A program made the position numbers and the translations under genes. Below the pieces are notes generated by a model. That model was not told where the DNA came from, searched no databases, and saw only the letters and a program-made list of their open reading frames with translations. A stretch of DNA of 64,000 nt from JACCZX01 sp963829995 (GTDB lineage: Bacteria > Pseudomonadota > Gammaproteobacteria > Burkholderiales > Burkholderiaceae_F). Each line of letters starts with the position of its first letter. Positions within the stretch are counted from its first letter, which is position 1. Location of the stretch: the NCBI GenBank assembly GCA_963829995.1, contig CAWHKW010000025.1, forward strand, positions 62,001 through 126,000, written 5' to 3'. Shown here one piece after another: positions 37,549 through 46,838 of this stretch.

Positions 37549-38284
37549 GACTTCCACGACAACGCATTTCGGTTTTGCCGAGGTGGACGAGTCGGACAAG
37601 GCGCGGCGCGTGGCCGGTGTATTCGATTCGGTCGCGTCGAAGTACGACGTGATGAACGATGTGATGTCGGCCGGATTGCATCGCTTGTGGAAGGCGTTCG
37701 CCGTGCGTGAAGCCAACGTACGCGCGGGCATGAAGGTGCTTGACATCGCAGGCGGAACGGGTGACCTGGCGAGCGCGTTCGCGCAGCGCACGGGGGCCGC
37801 CGGCGAGGTGTGGTTGACCGACATCAACGCGGCGATGCTGGCGGAAGGACGCGACCGCCTGCTCGACCGCGGCTACATGATTCCGCTGGCTCAGTGCGAC
37901 GCCGAGCACCTGCCATTTGCGACGGGTTACTTCGACGTCGCAACCGTCGCCTTTGGCTTGCGCAACATGACGCACAAAGAGGTGGCGTTGGCTGAGATGC
38001 AGCGCGTGCTCAAGCCCGGCGGGCGACTGCTCGTGCTCGAATTTTCGCGTGTTTGGCGCCCGATCGCCCCCATATATGACGCCTATTCGTTCAACGTTCT
38101 GCCCTGGTTGGGGGAGAAAGTTGCCAACGATGCCGAGAGTTACCGTTACCTTGCAGAGTCGGTGCGAGTCCACCCTCCGCAAGACGAATTGGCGGAAATG
38201 ATGGAACATGCCGGATTCGACGGCGTCCAATGGTTCAATCTCACCGCCGGTATATGCGCGTTGCATGTCGGCACGAAGTACTGA
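37541..38284 (+). CDS. ubiE: Ubiquinone/menaquinone biosynthesis C-methyltransferase UbiE
   Basis: A 247-residue SAM-dependent enzyme performing the C-methylation step of ubiquinone (and demethylmenaquinone) synthesis. Family signatures are 'YDVMNDVMSAGLHRLWK', SAM motif I 'VLDIAGGTGDLA' and 'FGLRNMTHKEVAL'. ATG 37541 overlaps the end of the DUF971 gene by 8 bases. It forms a ubiquinone cluster with ubiJ and ubiB downstream. Confidence 0.96.
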   Translation: MDKTSTTTHFGFAEVDESDKARRVAGVFDSVASKYDVMNDVMSAGLHRLWKAFAVREANVRAGMKVLDIAGGTGDLASAFAQRTGAAGEVWLTDINAAMLAEGRDRLLDRGYMIPLAQCDAEHLPFATGYFDVATVAFGLRNMTHKEVALAEMQRVLKPGGRLLVLEFSRVWRPIAPIYDAYSFNVLPWLGEKVANDAESYRYLAESVRVHPPQDELAEMMEHAGFDGVQWFNLTAGICALHVGTKY

Positions 38285-38301
38285 AGGGATGTGGAGGTCA
38301 A

Positions 38302-39291
38302 ATGACAAATCTGTTCACGGGCAAGACACTGGCGGCGCTGATGATCGGCATCGTCGCCGCGACATTTACGTTCGATGCGGATGCGCAGCGCCGCTTTGGT
38401 GGCGGCAAGAATCTCGGCCGGCAGTCGGCGCCGGTGCAGCAGCGGCAAGCCACGCCGCCGCAGCAAACACCGCAAGCTGGTAATCCGCAACAGGCCCCGG
38501 CCGCCGCAGCTGCGGCACGTCCGGGCGCGGCGGCCGCGGCTGCGCCGCGCAGCCCGTGGCGTGGTGCATTGATGGGACTGGCAGCCGGACTGGGCATCGC
38601 CGCATTGGCTTCGTATCTGGGCTTTGGAGAAGCGTTTACGATGTTTCTGACGGTCCTGCTCGTCGGCATGGTGCTGCTGACGATCGCGGGCTTCGTACTG
38701 CGTCGCATGCGCGGCGAAACGCCGCAACCCGCGTATGGCGCGGCGGGTCGCGTCGCACCTGCTCCTAATAATTCGCCCGGGACCTACAAGCATGTTGGCT
38801 ACGAAAGTGCTCCGGCGCCAACGCCGCGCAGTGCCGAGCTGCCGTTCTCTACGGGTGCTGCACGTCCTGGCTCCGCGATGGATCAATTCGCGCGCGGGAG
38901 TGCGGTACCGGGTGGCCCGTCCTGGGGCATCCCGGCCGATTTCGACAGCGCGGGCTTTCTGACTGCGGCCAAAGCGAACTACGTCAAGCTGCAACAGGCG
39001 TGGGACAGCGGAGATCTGGCCGAACTTTCGGAGTTCACCAGCAACGACATGTTCATTGAGCTGACGCACGAGCTACGCGCGCGCGGCGGCCAGTCGAATA
39101 CTGAAGTCGTCACTCTCGATGCCGAACTACTGGGAATCGAGTCGAACGCTGATGAGCACATCGCGAGCGTCAAGTTTGACGGCACGCTGAAAGTGGATGG
39201 TGAAGTCGAACGCGTGTCCGAGGTGTGGAACCTGGCTAAGCCGGTGCGTGGTGGTGGTTGGGTTCTCGCGGGCATTCAGCAAATCGCGTAA
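38302..39291 (+). CDS. Tim44-like domain membrane protein
   Basis: 329 residues. A signal-like N-terminal helix ends near 'DADAQRR'; a Gln/Pro/Ala-rich stretch follows (about 30-85), then a hydrophobic pair (about 90-135) and a C-terminal Tim44-like domain ('FLTAAKANYVKLQQAWDSGDLAELSEFTSNDMFIEL'). TGGAGGT lies 5-6 bases before ATG 38302. This gene sits between ubiE and ubiJ in many betaproteobacteria; the role is unproven. Confidence 0.88.
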   Translation: MTNLFTGKTLAALMIGIVAATFTFDADAQRRFGGGKNLGRQSAPVQQRQATPPQQTPQAGNPQQAPAAAAAARPGAAAAAAPRSPWRGALMGLAAGLGIAALASYLGFGEAFTMFLTVLLVGMVLLTIAGFVLRRMRGETPQPAYGAAGRVAPAPNNSPGTYKHVGYESAPAPTPRSAELPFSTGAARPGSAMDQFARGSAVPGGPSWGIPADFDSAGFLTAAKANYVKLQQAWDSGDLAELSEFTSNDMFIELTHELRARGGQSNTEVVTLDAELLGIESNADEHIASVKFDGTLKVDGEVERVSEVWNLAKPVRGGGWVLAGIQQIA

Positions 39292-39309
39292 CGCCCACAG
39301 TTACATATC

Positions 39310-39335
39310 GAGGGCGCTGTAGCGCCCTCTTTCAT
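39310..39335 (+). terminator. Terminator-like hairpin between the Tim44-like gene and ubiJ
   Basis: A 9-bp inverted repeat, GAGGGCGCT/AGCGCCCTC, separated by two bases and followed by a weak T-rich tail, 18 bases after the stop. It probably gives partial termination inside the cluster. Confidence 0.6.
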
Positions 39336-39340
39336 TTCTG

Positions 39341-39922
39341 ATGATCGATCAGTTCGCGAGTTCGGCGGCTATCGCGGTCCTCAACCGCATGCTGATGCGC
39401 GAGCAGTGGGCGCGTGACAAACTCGCGCCGTTTGCCGGGCGCAGCGCACGCTTCGACGCTGCACCGTTCACGTTGACGCTGCAGGTTGCCGATGGCGGCG
39501 TGTTCGCCGCGGCCAATCCGAGCGAGCCGGCGGTCATCATCGGCATCGCCTTGTCTTCACTGCCGCTGGCGATGCTCGACCCAAAAGCCGCGATGAAAGA
39601 CGTCCGGCTCAGCGGCGATGCCGAATTTGCGCAGGCACTCGCGTTCGTGTTGCAGAACTTGCGGCCCGAGCCGGAAGAAGAGCTATCGCGCTTTGTTGGC
39701 GATGCGGCGGCGCAGCGCCTGGTCGGGTTCATGCGCGCGAGTGCTTCGCAGTGGAAGCAAGTCGCCGACAACATGCTCGATAGCACTGCCCACTACGTCG
39801 TCACGGAAAACCCGATGGTCGTAGGCCGCGACGATCTTGAAGTCTTCAATCAGGACGTGAATCGTCTACGCGATGCCGTCGCACGCGCTGAAAAGCGCAT
39901 CGACCGGCTGGCAAGCGTTTAG
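39341..39922 (+). CDS. ubiJ: Ubiquinone biosynthesis accessory factor UbiJ
   Basis: A 193-residue protein with an SCP2 lipid-binding domain in the first ~110 residues and a helical C-terminus. It follows ubiE and precedes ubiB, as in Escherichia coli. UbiJ helps hold the soluble ubiquinone-synthesis complex and its hydrophobic intermediates. The call leans on gene order as well as on the domain. Confidence 0.88.
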   Translation: MIDQFASSAAIAVLNRMLMREQWARDKLAPFAGRSARFDAAPFTLTLQVADGGVFAAANPSEPAVIIGIALSSLPLAMLDPKAAMKDVRLSGDAEFAQALAFVLQNLRPEPEEELSRFVGDAAAQRLVGFMRASASQWKQVADNMLDSTAHYVVTENPMVVGRDDLEVFNQDVNRLRDAVARAEKRIDRLASV

Positions 39923-39966
39923 ATCTTCGCCTCGTCGGCCGAGGTCAACCCCTACAATCGCCGCCC

Positions 39967-41517
39967 ATGCGGCTCCTGCGCTTTATTCGCATCCTGGCGG
40001 TCGTCTGGCGCTACCGGCTCGATGAAATCGTCGTTACCAGTTTGAAAAATCCCGCGCTGGTGCGGCTGGTCGGGTGGACGACTTTCGGTGCACCGCGCGA
40101 GCCGCGCGCGGTTCGGCTGCGGCGTGCGCTGGAGGATCTGGGCCCGATCTTCGTCAAGTTCGGTCAGGTGTTGTCGACGCGGCGCGATCTCTTACCTCCC
40201 GACATGGCCGATGAGCTGGCGAAACTGCAAGACCGCGTGCCGCCGTTTGCCTCCGACATTGCGATGCGCGAGATCGAGCGCGGGCTGCGCCGCCCGATCG
40301 ATGCGGTGTTTTCCTCGTTCGACCGCGAGCCAGTCGCGTCGGCATCGATCGCGCAGGTGCACTTCGCGGTGCTAAGAGAAGGAGTGCACGCCGGTAAGGA
40401 AGTCGCCGTCAAAGTCTTGCGGCCGAACATGGTGCAGGCAATCGAGAAAGACTTGTCGCTGCTCGATGCGGGCGCGCGACTGATCGAAAAGCTGTGGCGC
40501 GACGGCAAGCGATTGCGCCCGCGCGCAATAGTCGCCGAGTTCGACAAATATCTGCACGACGAGCTCGATTTGATGCGCGAAGCGGCCAACGCATCACAGC
40601 TGCGTCGCAACTTTGCAGGCTCGCCGTTATTCGTCGTGCCTGAGATGTACTTCGATTACTGCAGCGACAACGTCCTGGTGATGCAGCGCATGACCGGGAT
40701 CCCGATCAGCCGGATGGACCGGCTGCTCGAAGCCGGCATCGACATCAAGAAGCTGTCGCGCGACGGCGTGACCATCTTCTTCATGCAGGTCTTCGACCAT
40801 GCGTTTTTTCACGCCGACATGCATCCCGGCAACATTCTGGTCGGCACCGAAGGCGATCAGTTCAACAAGTACATCGGACTCGATTTCGGCATCGTCGGCA
40901 CATTGAGCGAGAGCGACAAGAACTATCTGGCGCAGAATTTTCTCGCGTTCTTTCAGCACGACTACAAGCGCGTCGCTGAGCTGCACATCGAATCGGGCTG
41001 GGTGCCCGAAGACACGCGTGTTGACGAGTTGGAGAACGCGGTGCGCGCGTGCTGCGAACCGGTCTTCGATAAACCGCTGAAGGACATTTCGCTCGGGCAG
41101 GTGCTGATGCGGCTGTTTCAGGCGTCGCAGCGCTTTAACGTCGAAGTGCAGCCGCAACTGGTGCTGCTGCAGAAAACGCTGCTCAATATCGAAGGTCTGG
41201 GGCGCCAGCTCGACCCCGACCTCGATTTATGGAAGACAGCGAAGCCGTTTCTCGAGCGCTGGATGGAAGATCAGATCGGGTGGCGCGGCATGGAGGCACG
41301 GCTGAAGCGCGAAGCGATGCAGTGGACCTATCTGTTGCCGCAACTGCCGCGGCTGGTGCATGCTGCACTGACGCGACATCACGACGACGGCCGGCTGATC
41401 GAGGAAGTCCGCATGCTGCGGCGGGAGCAGCGGCTGACCAACATCTGGTACGCAGTGGCGACTGGGTTGCTGGCCGTGGTCATCGCTTTTGCAGGCTGGA
41501 CGGTCTGGCGCGCGTGA
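39967..41517 (+). CDS. ubiB: Ubiquinone biosynthesis regulatory protein kinase-like UbiB
   Basis: A 516-residue atypical kinase/ATPase of the ABC1/ADCK family needed for ubiquinone synthesis. It has the family KxGQ motif in 'IFVKFGQVLSTRRDLLP', the alanine-rich loop 'ASASIAQVHFA', the catalytic 'HADMHPGNIL' and the metal-binding 'GLDFGIVG'. The C-terminus carries a hydrophobic segment (about 493-513) for membrane attachment. Last gene of the ubiquinone cluster. Confidence 0.96.
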   Translation: MRLLRFIRILAVVWRYRLDEIVVTSLKNPALVRLVGWTTFGAPREPRAVRLRRALEDLGPIFVKFGQVLSTRRDLLPPDMADELAKLQDRVPPFASDIAMREIERGLRRPIDAVFSSFDREPVASASIAQVHFAVLREGVHAGKEVAVKVLRPNMVQAIEKDLSLLDAGARLIEKLWRDGKRLRPRAIVAEFDKYLHDELDLMREAANASQLRRNFAGSPLFVVPEMYFDYCSDNVLVMQRMTGIPISRMDRLLEAGIDIKKLSRDGVTIFFMQVFDHAFFHADMHPGNILVGTEGDQFNKYIGLDFGIVGTLSESDKNYLAQNFLAFFQHDYKRVAELHIESGWVPEDTRVDELENAVRACCEPVFDKPLKDISLGQVLMRLFQASQRFNVEVQPQLVLLQKTLLNIEGLGRQLDPDLDLWKTAKPFLERWMEDQIGWRGMEARLKREAMQWTYLLPQLPRLVHAALTRHHDDGRLIEEVRMLRREQRLTNIWYAVATGLLAVVIAFAGWTVWRA

Positions 41518-41622
41518 TGCGATGTTCCTGCCATCGGACCACCCGCAGACTAGGGCGAGCGCGGCATTGACCACGGTCGCATCGTCGCTATTGTGGTTCG
41601 TCACCGAAGGTTCACGAGAAAC

Positions 41623-43665
41623 ATGAACGTGCCCACTGCATTGATCCGCCTGACGCTGGCTGCGCTATCGGGACTTGCACTAGCCGCGTGCGGTGGGGGT
41701 GATTCAGACAGCCCGCCTCCGGCGCCGCCGCCCGTGATCCCGCCCTTAGTCGGGCCCGCGCCTACCTGCACCGGTGCCGAGAACTTTTCAGTGGTCGCCG
41801 ACACGAGTGTGGTTGTTGGGAAGGCCGCGGGTGCCGTTCTCGCAGGTTGCACCGGCGCATTGAGTAGCGTGCAGTGGACGCAAACCGCGGGCCCATCGGT
41901 CGCTCTGATCTCGGCCAAGTCACAAGCAATCAGTTTTGAGCCGCCGAGCGCTGGCACGTACGGTTTCTCGGTGACGTTTGTCGACGCGGCCGGAGCGCAA
42001 CAGACCGGTAACGTCAGTGTCAACGCGATCGCGCCGTCGGCAGCCGTCGCAGTGCTGCTGCGGGTCGATCACGCTGCACGCGAAGGCGGCAACGTCTCGT
42101 TGCGCTCGTGGCCGGCATTGGCCGGGGGCGAAACCAATACGTGGACGCAAACCGCCGGGCCGCAGGTCACGCTCGATGCGAGTGATCCGAACCGGGTGTT
42201 GTTCACGGCGCCGCAGGTCACGCGCGACACCGCACTGACGTTTCGCGTAACGCGGCAAATGGCGGGCGGCGCAACCGATACCGACGATGTGTTCGTATTG
42301 GTCGAGAACTATGAGCAGGCGCCACCCGACCCGGGCGGCACTTTGACGTTCGTGTTCAGCGATCTGCATGTGTCTCGCACCCATCCGTATCGCCCCGGCG
42401 GACCATTCGCGGGTGCGCTCGTGCGCTGCACGTATGAGGCCAACCTGCAATACACCGGGGGTTCGACCAATCTGTGCCCGCTATCGACGCTGCCGTTTCT
42501 GGATCAAACGACGGCAGGTGCGGTACCGACGGTCGACCAGATCATGGATCGTGTAGTCGTGTCGCACGACTGGATGGGCGACGTGTTCGAGCAGTTGCTG
42601 CGAACACAAGCCTCGCAAGCCGACATCTTGCGGCTATTCAACGGTGTCACCGCGATCGTGATCGGCGCGCAGGTGCGGCCGAGTTTTTACTACGCGCTGA
42701 CCGGCGCGATCTATCTGGATGCCGATAATTTCTGGCTGACCGCCGCGCAGCGCGACGTGATCAACGAAGCGCCTGACTTCCGCTCCGACTTTGATCGCGA
42801 TTTGATGTACTCCGGCGTCTGGCGCTACACACAGAACAACCAGAATATTTTCGTGGCGTTTCCGGAAACGTCCAGGCTCTCCCGCGATTTGACGTATCTG
42901 CTGGCCGAAGCGGGATGGCTGCTCTATCACGAGCTGGCGCACGCATCTGACTTTATGCCGCCTGCTGCACGCGGGTCGCTCGACAGTTCGATTTCAGCCT
43001 GGGGCAATATTTCACCGCGCTTTCAGTCCAATCAGCTGGTGTCGGACCTGATGGTGGCCAGCTTCCCGCTGCAGTCGGCGCAGCTTGCCGGGCTGGCACA
43101 AGTGAAATTCTTCGGCGCCACGGCGGATGCAACGCAGCGCGCGTACACGCCGAACGACGTCGCGAATTTCTTTTCGAGCGACCGCGCGACCGATGAATAC
43201 AGCTATTCGACCACGCGCGAAGATCTGGCGATGACGTTCGAGGAATTCATGATGTTTCGTAATCACACGTGGCGGCGCGACGTTGCGATCACCGACAAGA
43301 TCGGGCCCGCGACGACCAGCGATACGCTGATCGTGCGCTTTGGCCAGCGCGGGCGCATCGGCGAAGCGACCATCAAGCCGCGTGCGCAGTTGGCTGTCCA
43401 GGGGCTTGCGCCATGGGTGCTTCAGGCTGATCCGAACGCTGTCACTAATTTGCCTGCTCCGATTCCGATGCGAGCTGGCGATTCATGGGCCGGCAACCTG
43501 GTCGTCCCAGCGCCGCCGGGCGGATGGGCGGGCCCGCTCAGGTTGCGCACGCCGCTCGAGGTGGCGAACGACCGGGCATTGTTGATTCGTTCGCTGACCG
43601 GCAATCGCGGCGAACACCGGACACCCAATGACCGCTGGCTACAGCGGCGCGGCGTCTCGCGTTGA
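41623..43665 (+). CDS. Putative lipoprotein metallopeptidase with Ig/PKD-like N-terminal domains
   Basis: A 680-residue protein I do not recognise as a named family. The lipobox 'LALAAC' (Cys23) and a Gly/Asp/Pro-rich linker predict a lipid-anchored exported protein. Residues about 45-235 look like two PKD/Ig-like repeats, each with 'WTQTAGP'. The C-terminal half contains HELAH (436-440), matching the HExxH zinc site, with an 'EDLAMTFEEF' segment about 100 residues later whose glutamates (540/541) could be the third ligand. Zinc peptidase activity is an inference. ATG 41623 is preferred over the upstream frame extension because it begins a standard signal peptide. Confidence 0.65.
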   Translation: MNVPTALIRLTLAALSGLALAACGGGDSDSPPPAPPPVIPPLVGPAPTCTGAENFSVVADTSVVVGKAAGAVLAGCTGALSSVQWTQTAGPSVALISAKSQAISFEPPSAGTYGFSVTFVDAAGAQQTGNVSVNAIAPSAAVAVLLRVDHAAREGGNVSLRSWPALAGGETNTWTQTAGPQVTLDASDPNRVLFTAPQVTRDTALTFRVTRQMAGGATDTDDVFVLVENYEQAPPDPGGTLTFVFSDLHVSRTHPYRPGGPFAGALVRCTYEANLQYTGGSTNLCPLSTLPFLDQTTAGAVPTVDQIMDRVVVSHDWMGDVFEQLLRTQASQADILRLFNGVTAIVIGAQVRPSFYYALTGAIYLDADNFWLTAAQRDVINEAPDFRSDFDRDLMYSGVWRYTQNNQNIFVAFPETSRLSRDLTYLLAEAGWLLYHELAHASDFMPPAARGSLDSSISAWGNISPRFQSNQLVSDLMVASFPLQSAQLAGLAQVKFFGATADATQRAYTPNDVANFFSSDRATDEYSYSTTREDLAMTFEEFMMFRNHTWRRDVAITDKIGPATTSDTLIVRFGQRGRIGEATIKPRAQLAVQGLAPWVLQADPNAVTNLPAPIPMRAGDSWAGNLVVPAPPGGWAGPLRLRTPLEVANDRALLIRSLTGNRGEHRTPNDRWLQRRGVSR

Positions 43666-43760
43666 GCTTGCATGCAACGGTGCGGCGCTGCACCGCGCTC
43701 GTAAGCCTTGCTTCATAATGCGCGCCGTTTGCGTGCTCGCATCGTGATGACACGAACTCA

Positions 43761-45185
43761 ATGACACTGCTCGGCTTCATTGCGCTGTATCTCGTCGCTT
43801 CACTCGCCATCGGTGTGTACGCCGCGACGCGCGTCAGGAACACGGCCGACTACGCGCTGGCGGGCCGCTCGCTGCCGCTGTTCGTGATCATCGCCACCAC
43901 GTTTGCGACGTGGTTCGGCTCAGAGACCGTGCTGGGAATTCCATCGAAGTTCGTCGAGGGGGGATTCCGCAACACCGTCGAAGATCCATTCGGCGCCGCG
44001 TTCTGCCTGATCCTGGTCGGCATGTTCTTCGCGCGCAAGCTGTACAAGATGGACCTTCTGACCATCGGCGACTTTTATCGGCGCCGCTATGGGCGCGGCG
44101 TCGAGATCTTCAGCTCGATCGTGATCCTGATCTCGTACCTGGGCTGGGTCGCCGCGCAGATCACTGCGCTCGGACTCGTGTTCAATCTGCTGTCGGCCGG
44201 CGGCATCAGCGTGGTCGGGGGCATGACGCTCGGCACCGTGATCGTGCTCGCCTACACACTGTTCGGCGGCATGTGGTCGGTCGCGCTAACCGACACATTC
44301 CAGATGGTGATCATCGTCATCGGCCTGACGCTGATCGCCGTATTCGCGGCGGAGCAGGCCGGCGGCGCTACGCGCGTCATCGAGTACGCGCAGACGCGCG
44401 AGATGTTGCGTTTTTTCCCCGACGGCGGCGCGCGCGAGTGGCTGTTCTGGACCGGTGCCGCGATCACGATCATGATCGGTTCGATCCCGCAGCAGGACGT
44501 GTTCCAGCGCGTGATGTCGGCGAAGAACGCCGATACCGCCGTCAAGGGTCCGATCATCGGCGGCATCGCCTATCTCTTGTTTGCAATGGTGCCGATCTTC
44601 ATCGGACTGTCAGCGTTCCTGGTGATGCCGGAGGTCGCCAATGCACTGCTCGCGGACGATTCGCAGAAAATCCTGCCGACGCTGGTGATGGAGCGCATGC
44701 CGGTGTGGCTGCAGGTTGCGTTCTTCGGTGCCCTGCTGGCGGCGATCATGTCGACCGCATCGGCCACTCTGCTCGCACCGTCGACCACGTTCGTCGAGAA
44801 TGTGTTGAAGAATTTCGTCGACATGAACGACCGGCAGAAGCTGCGCAACATGCGGCTGGCCGTGGTCGCTTTCACCGCGTGCGTTCTGACTTATTCGATC
44901 ATCATGGAAGGCACGCCCATTTACGAACTGGTCTCCAAGGCCTATCAGTTCCCGGTGGTCGGCGCGTTCTGGCCGCTGGTGTGCGGGCTGTACTGGCAGC
45001 GTTCCACCACGCAGGGTGCGATCTGGTCGATCGTGCTCGGCATGGGCACCTGGGCGCTGCTTGAATTCACGCCGCTGGGAGAGGCGTTCCCGCCTGTACT
45101 CGGCGGATTCCTGATGGCGGCCGTGGGAATGTTTGGCGGCTCACTGCTGTCGGCGCCCGAGCCGCGCGCGCAGCGCGCGGCGTAG
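43761..45185 (+). CDS. Sodium:solute symporter family protein
   Basis: A 474-residue inner-membrane protein with about 13 hydrophobic segments. It begins outside-in ('TLLGFIALYLVASLAIGVYAATRVRNTADYALAGRSL'), the standard SSS opening with 'T-ADY-LAGR'. 'TTFATWFGSETVLGIP' and 'MGSIPQQDVFQR-MSAKN' type segments are also typical. The family includes proline, pantothenate, acetate and choline transporters; the solute cannot be told. Confidence 0.9.
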   Translation: MTLLGFIALYLVASLAIGVYAATRVRNTADYALAGRSLPLFVIIATTFATWFGSETVLGIPSKFVEGGFRNTVEDPFGAAFCLILVGMFFARKLYKMDLLTIGDFYRRRYGRGVEIFSSIVILISYLGWVAAQITALGLVFNLLSAGGISVVGGMTLGTVIVLAYTLFGGMWSVALTDTFQMVIIVIGLTLIAVFAAEQAGGATRVIEYAQTREMLRFFPDGGAREWLFWTGAAITIMIGSIPQQDVFQRVMSAKNADTAVKGPIIGGIAYLLFAMVPIFIGLSAFLVMPEVANALLADDSQKILPTLVMERMPVWLQVAFFGALLAAIMSTASATLLAPSTTFVENVLKNFVDMNDRQKLRNMRLAVVAFTACVLTYSIIMEGTPIYELVSKAYQFPVVGAFWPLVCGLYWQRSTTQGAIWSIVLGMGTWALLEFTPLGEAFPPVLGGFLMAAVGMFGGSLLSAPEPRAQRAA

Positions 45186-45218
45186 CGATCACCGCGCGTA
45201 GAGCTCACGACGACAGGT

Positions 45219-45545
45219 TCAGCGGATCATCGGGTACAGCGCCGCCAGCACCGCGATCAGCGCGGCGACAATGGCTATCCAGCGGCTGACATACGCCTCG
45301 CGTGCGCTGCTGCGCGCGGCGTGCGCCGATACTTCAGCGGCGCTAGTCGCCTGTGAACGGCGATCGTCACGTTGCAAACGCTCGGCGATCTTGAGCTCTT
45401 CACGCTCGACATAACGGAGTGCGGTGCGGATCGATTGCGCATCGGTTCCGAACACACCTCGGGCGAGTGCCTCATTGACGGCATCGAGCCCGCCGTTCTC
45501 CTTGGCCCAGGCCTCAACTTCCGAAAGCGTGTTGAACGAGCTCAT
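45219..45545 (-). CDS. Small membrane-anchored protein of unknown function
   Basis: About 108 residues from ATG 45545; a longer in-frame start (45620) is possible but adds a sequence without clear signal. The N-terminal part 'FNTLSEVEAWAKENGGLDAVNEALARGVFG' is helical, followed by a charged coiled-coil-like stretch ('RYVEREELKIAERLQRDDRR') and a C-terminal membrane helix (about 88-106). It is convergent with the symporter gene. Tail-anchored architecture; no function assigned. Confidence 0.55.
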   Translation of the reverse strand: MSSFNTLSEVEAWAKENGGLDAVNEALARGVFGTDAQSIRTALRYVEREELKIAERLQRDDRRSQATSAAEVSAHAARSSAREAYVSRWIAIVAALIAVLAALYPMIR

Positions 45546-45769
45546 CGAAGCTTGCAATGAACGATTTGATCGTGATCGGGCGCCCGGCGCTATCTTAAGC
45601 AGCACAAGTTGACGTGTCATCGCGTTCTCGCGGGGAATTGACTCGGCACAGCGGCATGCCGGACTTGCGCCAGCTCCACTTGGTCCAGCTCGTTCCGGTC
45701 CATCCAGCAACGGACCGCGTGGGGTAAGCGACGGCCCGGTGGCACATAGCTTGCAAGTGAGGTGCGCAA

Positions 45770-46838
45770 ATGAGCAAGAGGCCGTCGCTTAGGGACTGGT
45801 GGGCGTTGATCAAGCGCGCCTTTGCGGCCTGGGTCGAGGATTACGCGCCCAGCATGGGTGCCGCGCTCTCGTACTACACAGTGTTCTCGCTGGCGCCGGT
45901 GTTGTTGATCGTGATCTCGATCGCCGGTCTGATCTTCGGCGCCGAGGCCGCGCGCGGTGAGATCTTTGGCCAACTCCGCGGCTTGATGGGCGTCGACGCA
46001 GCAAAGGCGATCGAGGACATTCTGACCAGCGTCAACAAGCCGACCGAGGGAATTACAGCAACCGCCATCGGCATCGTGCTGCTCTTCATCGGCGCGACCA
46101 CGGTCTTCGGCGAATTGCAGGACGCCCTCGATCGCATTTGGCGCGCTCCGGCGCGCGACAAAACGAGCGGGTGGTGGGGCCTGCTCCGGGCGCGCCTGCT
46201 TTCGTTCGGCATGATCCTTGGCATCGCCTTCCTGCTGATCGTTTCCCTCGTGCTTAGCGCGGCAATCGCCGCGCTGGGAAAGTGGTGGAGCGGCGCATTC
46301 GGCAGCTGGGAGATGTTGGCCCAACTGGTCAACCTCGTGTTCGGCTACGTCGTCACCACCGTTGGCTTCGCAATGATCTACAAAATCATGCCGCGCGTGA
46401 AAGGTGCGCTGGCACGACGTGTGGCTGGGCGCGGCCGTGACAGCGCTGCTGTTTACGATCGGACGTTTCCTGATTGGCCTGTACATCGGCAAGAGCGGAA
46501 TCGCGTCGGGCTACGGTGCGGCGGGGTCACTGGTTATCGTCTTTGTCTGGGTCTACTACTCCGCCCAGATATTCCTGCTCGGCGCCGAGTTCACCTGGGT
46601 CTATGCGCAGACCTTTGGCTCCATGCGCGGCATCGACCAATCGACGACAGTCGACGACGCTGGTGCGCTGGCAATTCCATCGCGAAGCGAAGACGGCCAA
46701 ACGGCTGCTCTCGGTCCGGCCATCGCGTTCATCCCTGAGCCCGCGAGTGCGCGCCCATTGTGGATGAACGTGGGCGCCGGCGTAGCGTTCCTGTTGACGT
46801 TGAACTATCTCGCCGCGCGCCTATTAGATCGACGTTAG
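45770..46838 (+). CDS. YihY/BrkB family inner-membrane protein, apparent frameshift
   Basis: An about 355-residue polytopic protein of the YihY/UPF0761 family (often called ribonuclease BN-like, an outdated name). The N-terminal 'DYAPSMGAALSYYTVFSLAPVLLI' is the family hallmark. Frame 2 is correct to 'IYKIMPRVK'; from there the other frame continues 'VRWHDVWLGAAVTALLFTIGRFLIGLYIGKSG' to the stop at 46838. One surplus G in AAAGGTG (about 46400-46404) separates them. The tail past 'GAEFTWVYA' is longer and more charged than in minimal members. Confidence 0.87.

Noticed and set aside
43910..45064. 384-codon frame inside the sodium:solute symporter gene
   Set aside because: Overlaps the symporter in another frame and is Arg/Asp-rich without hydrophobic segments.
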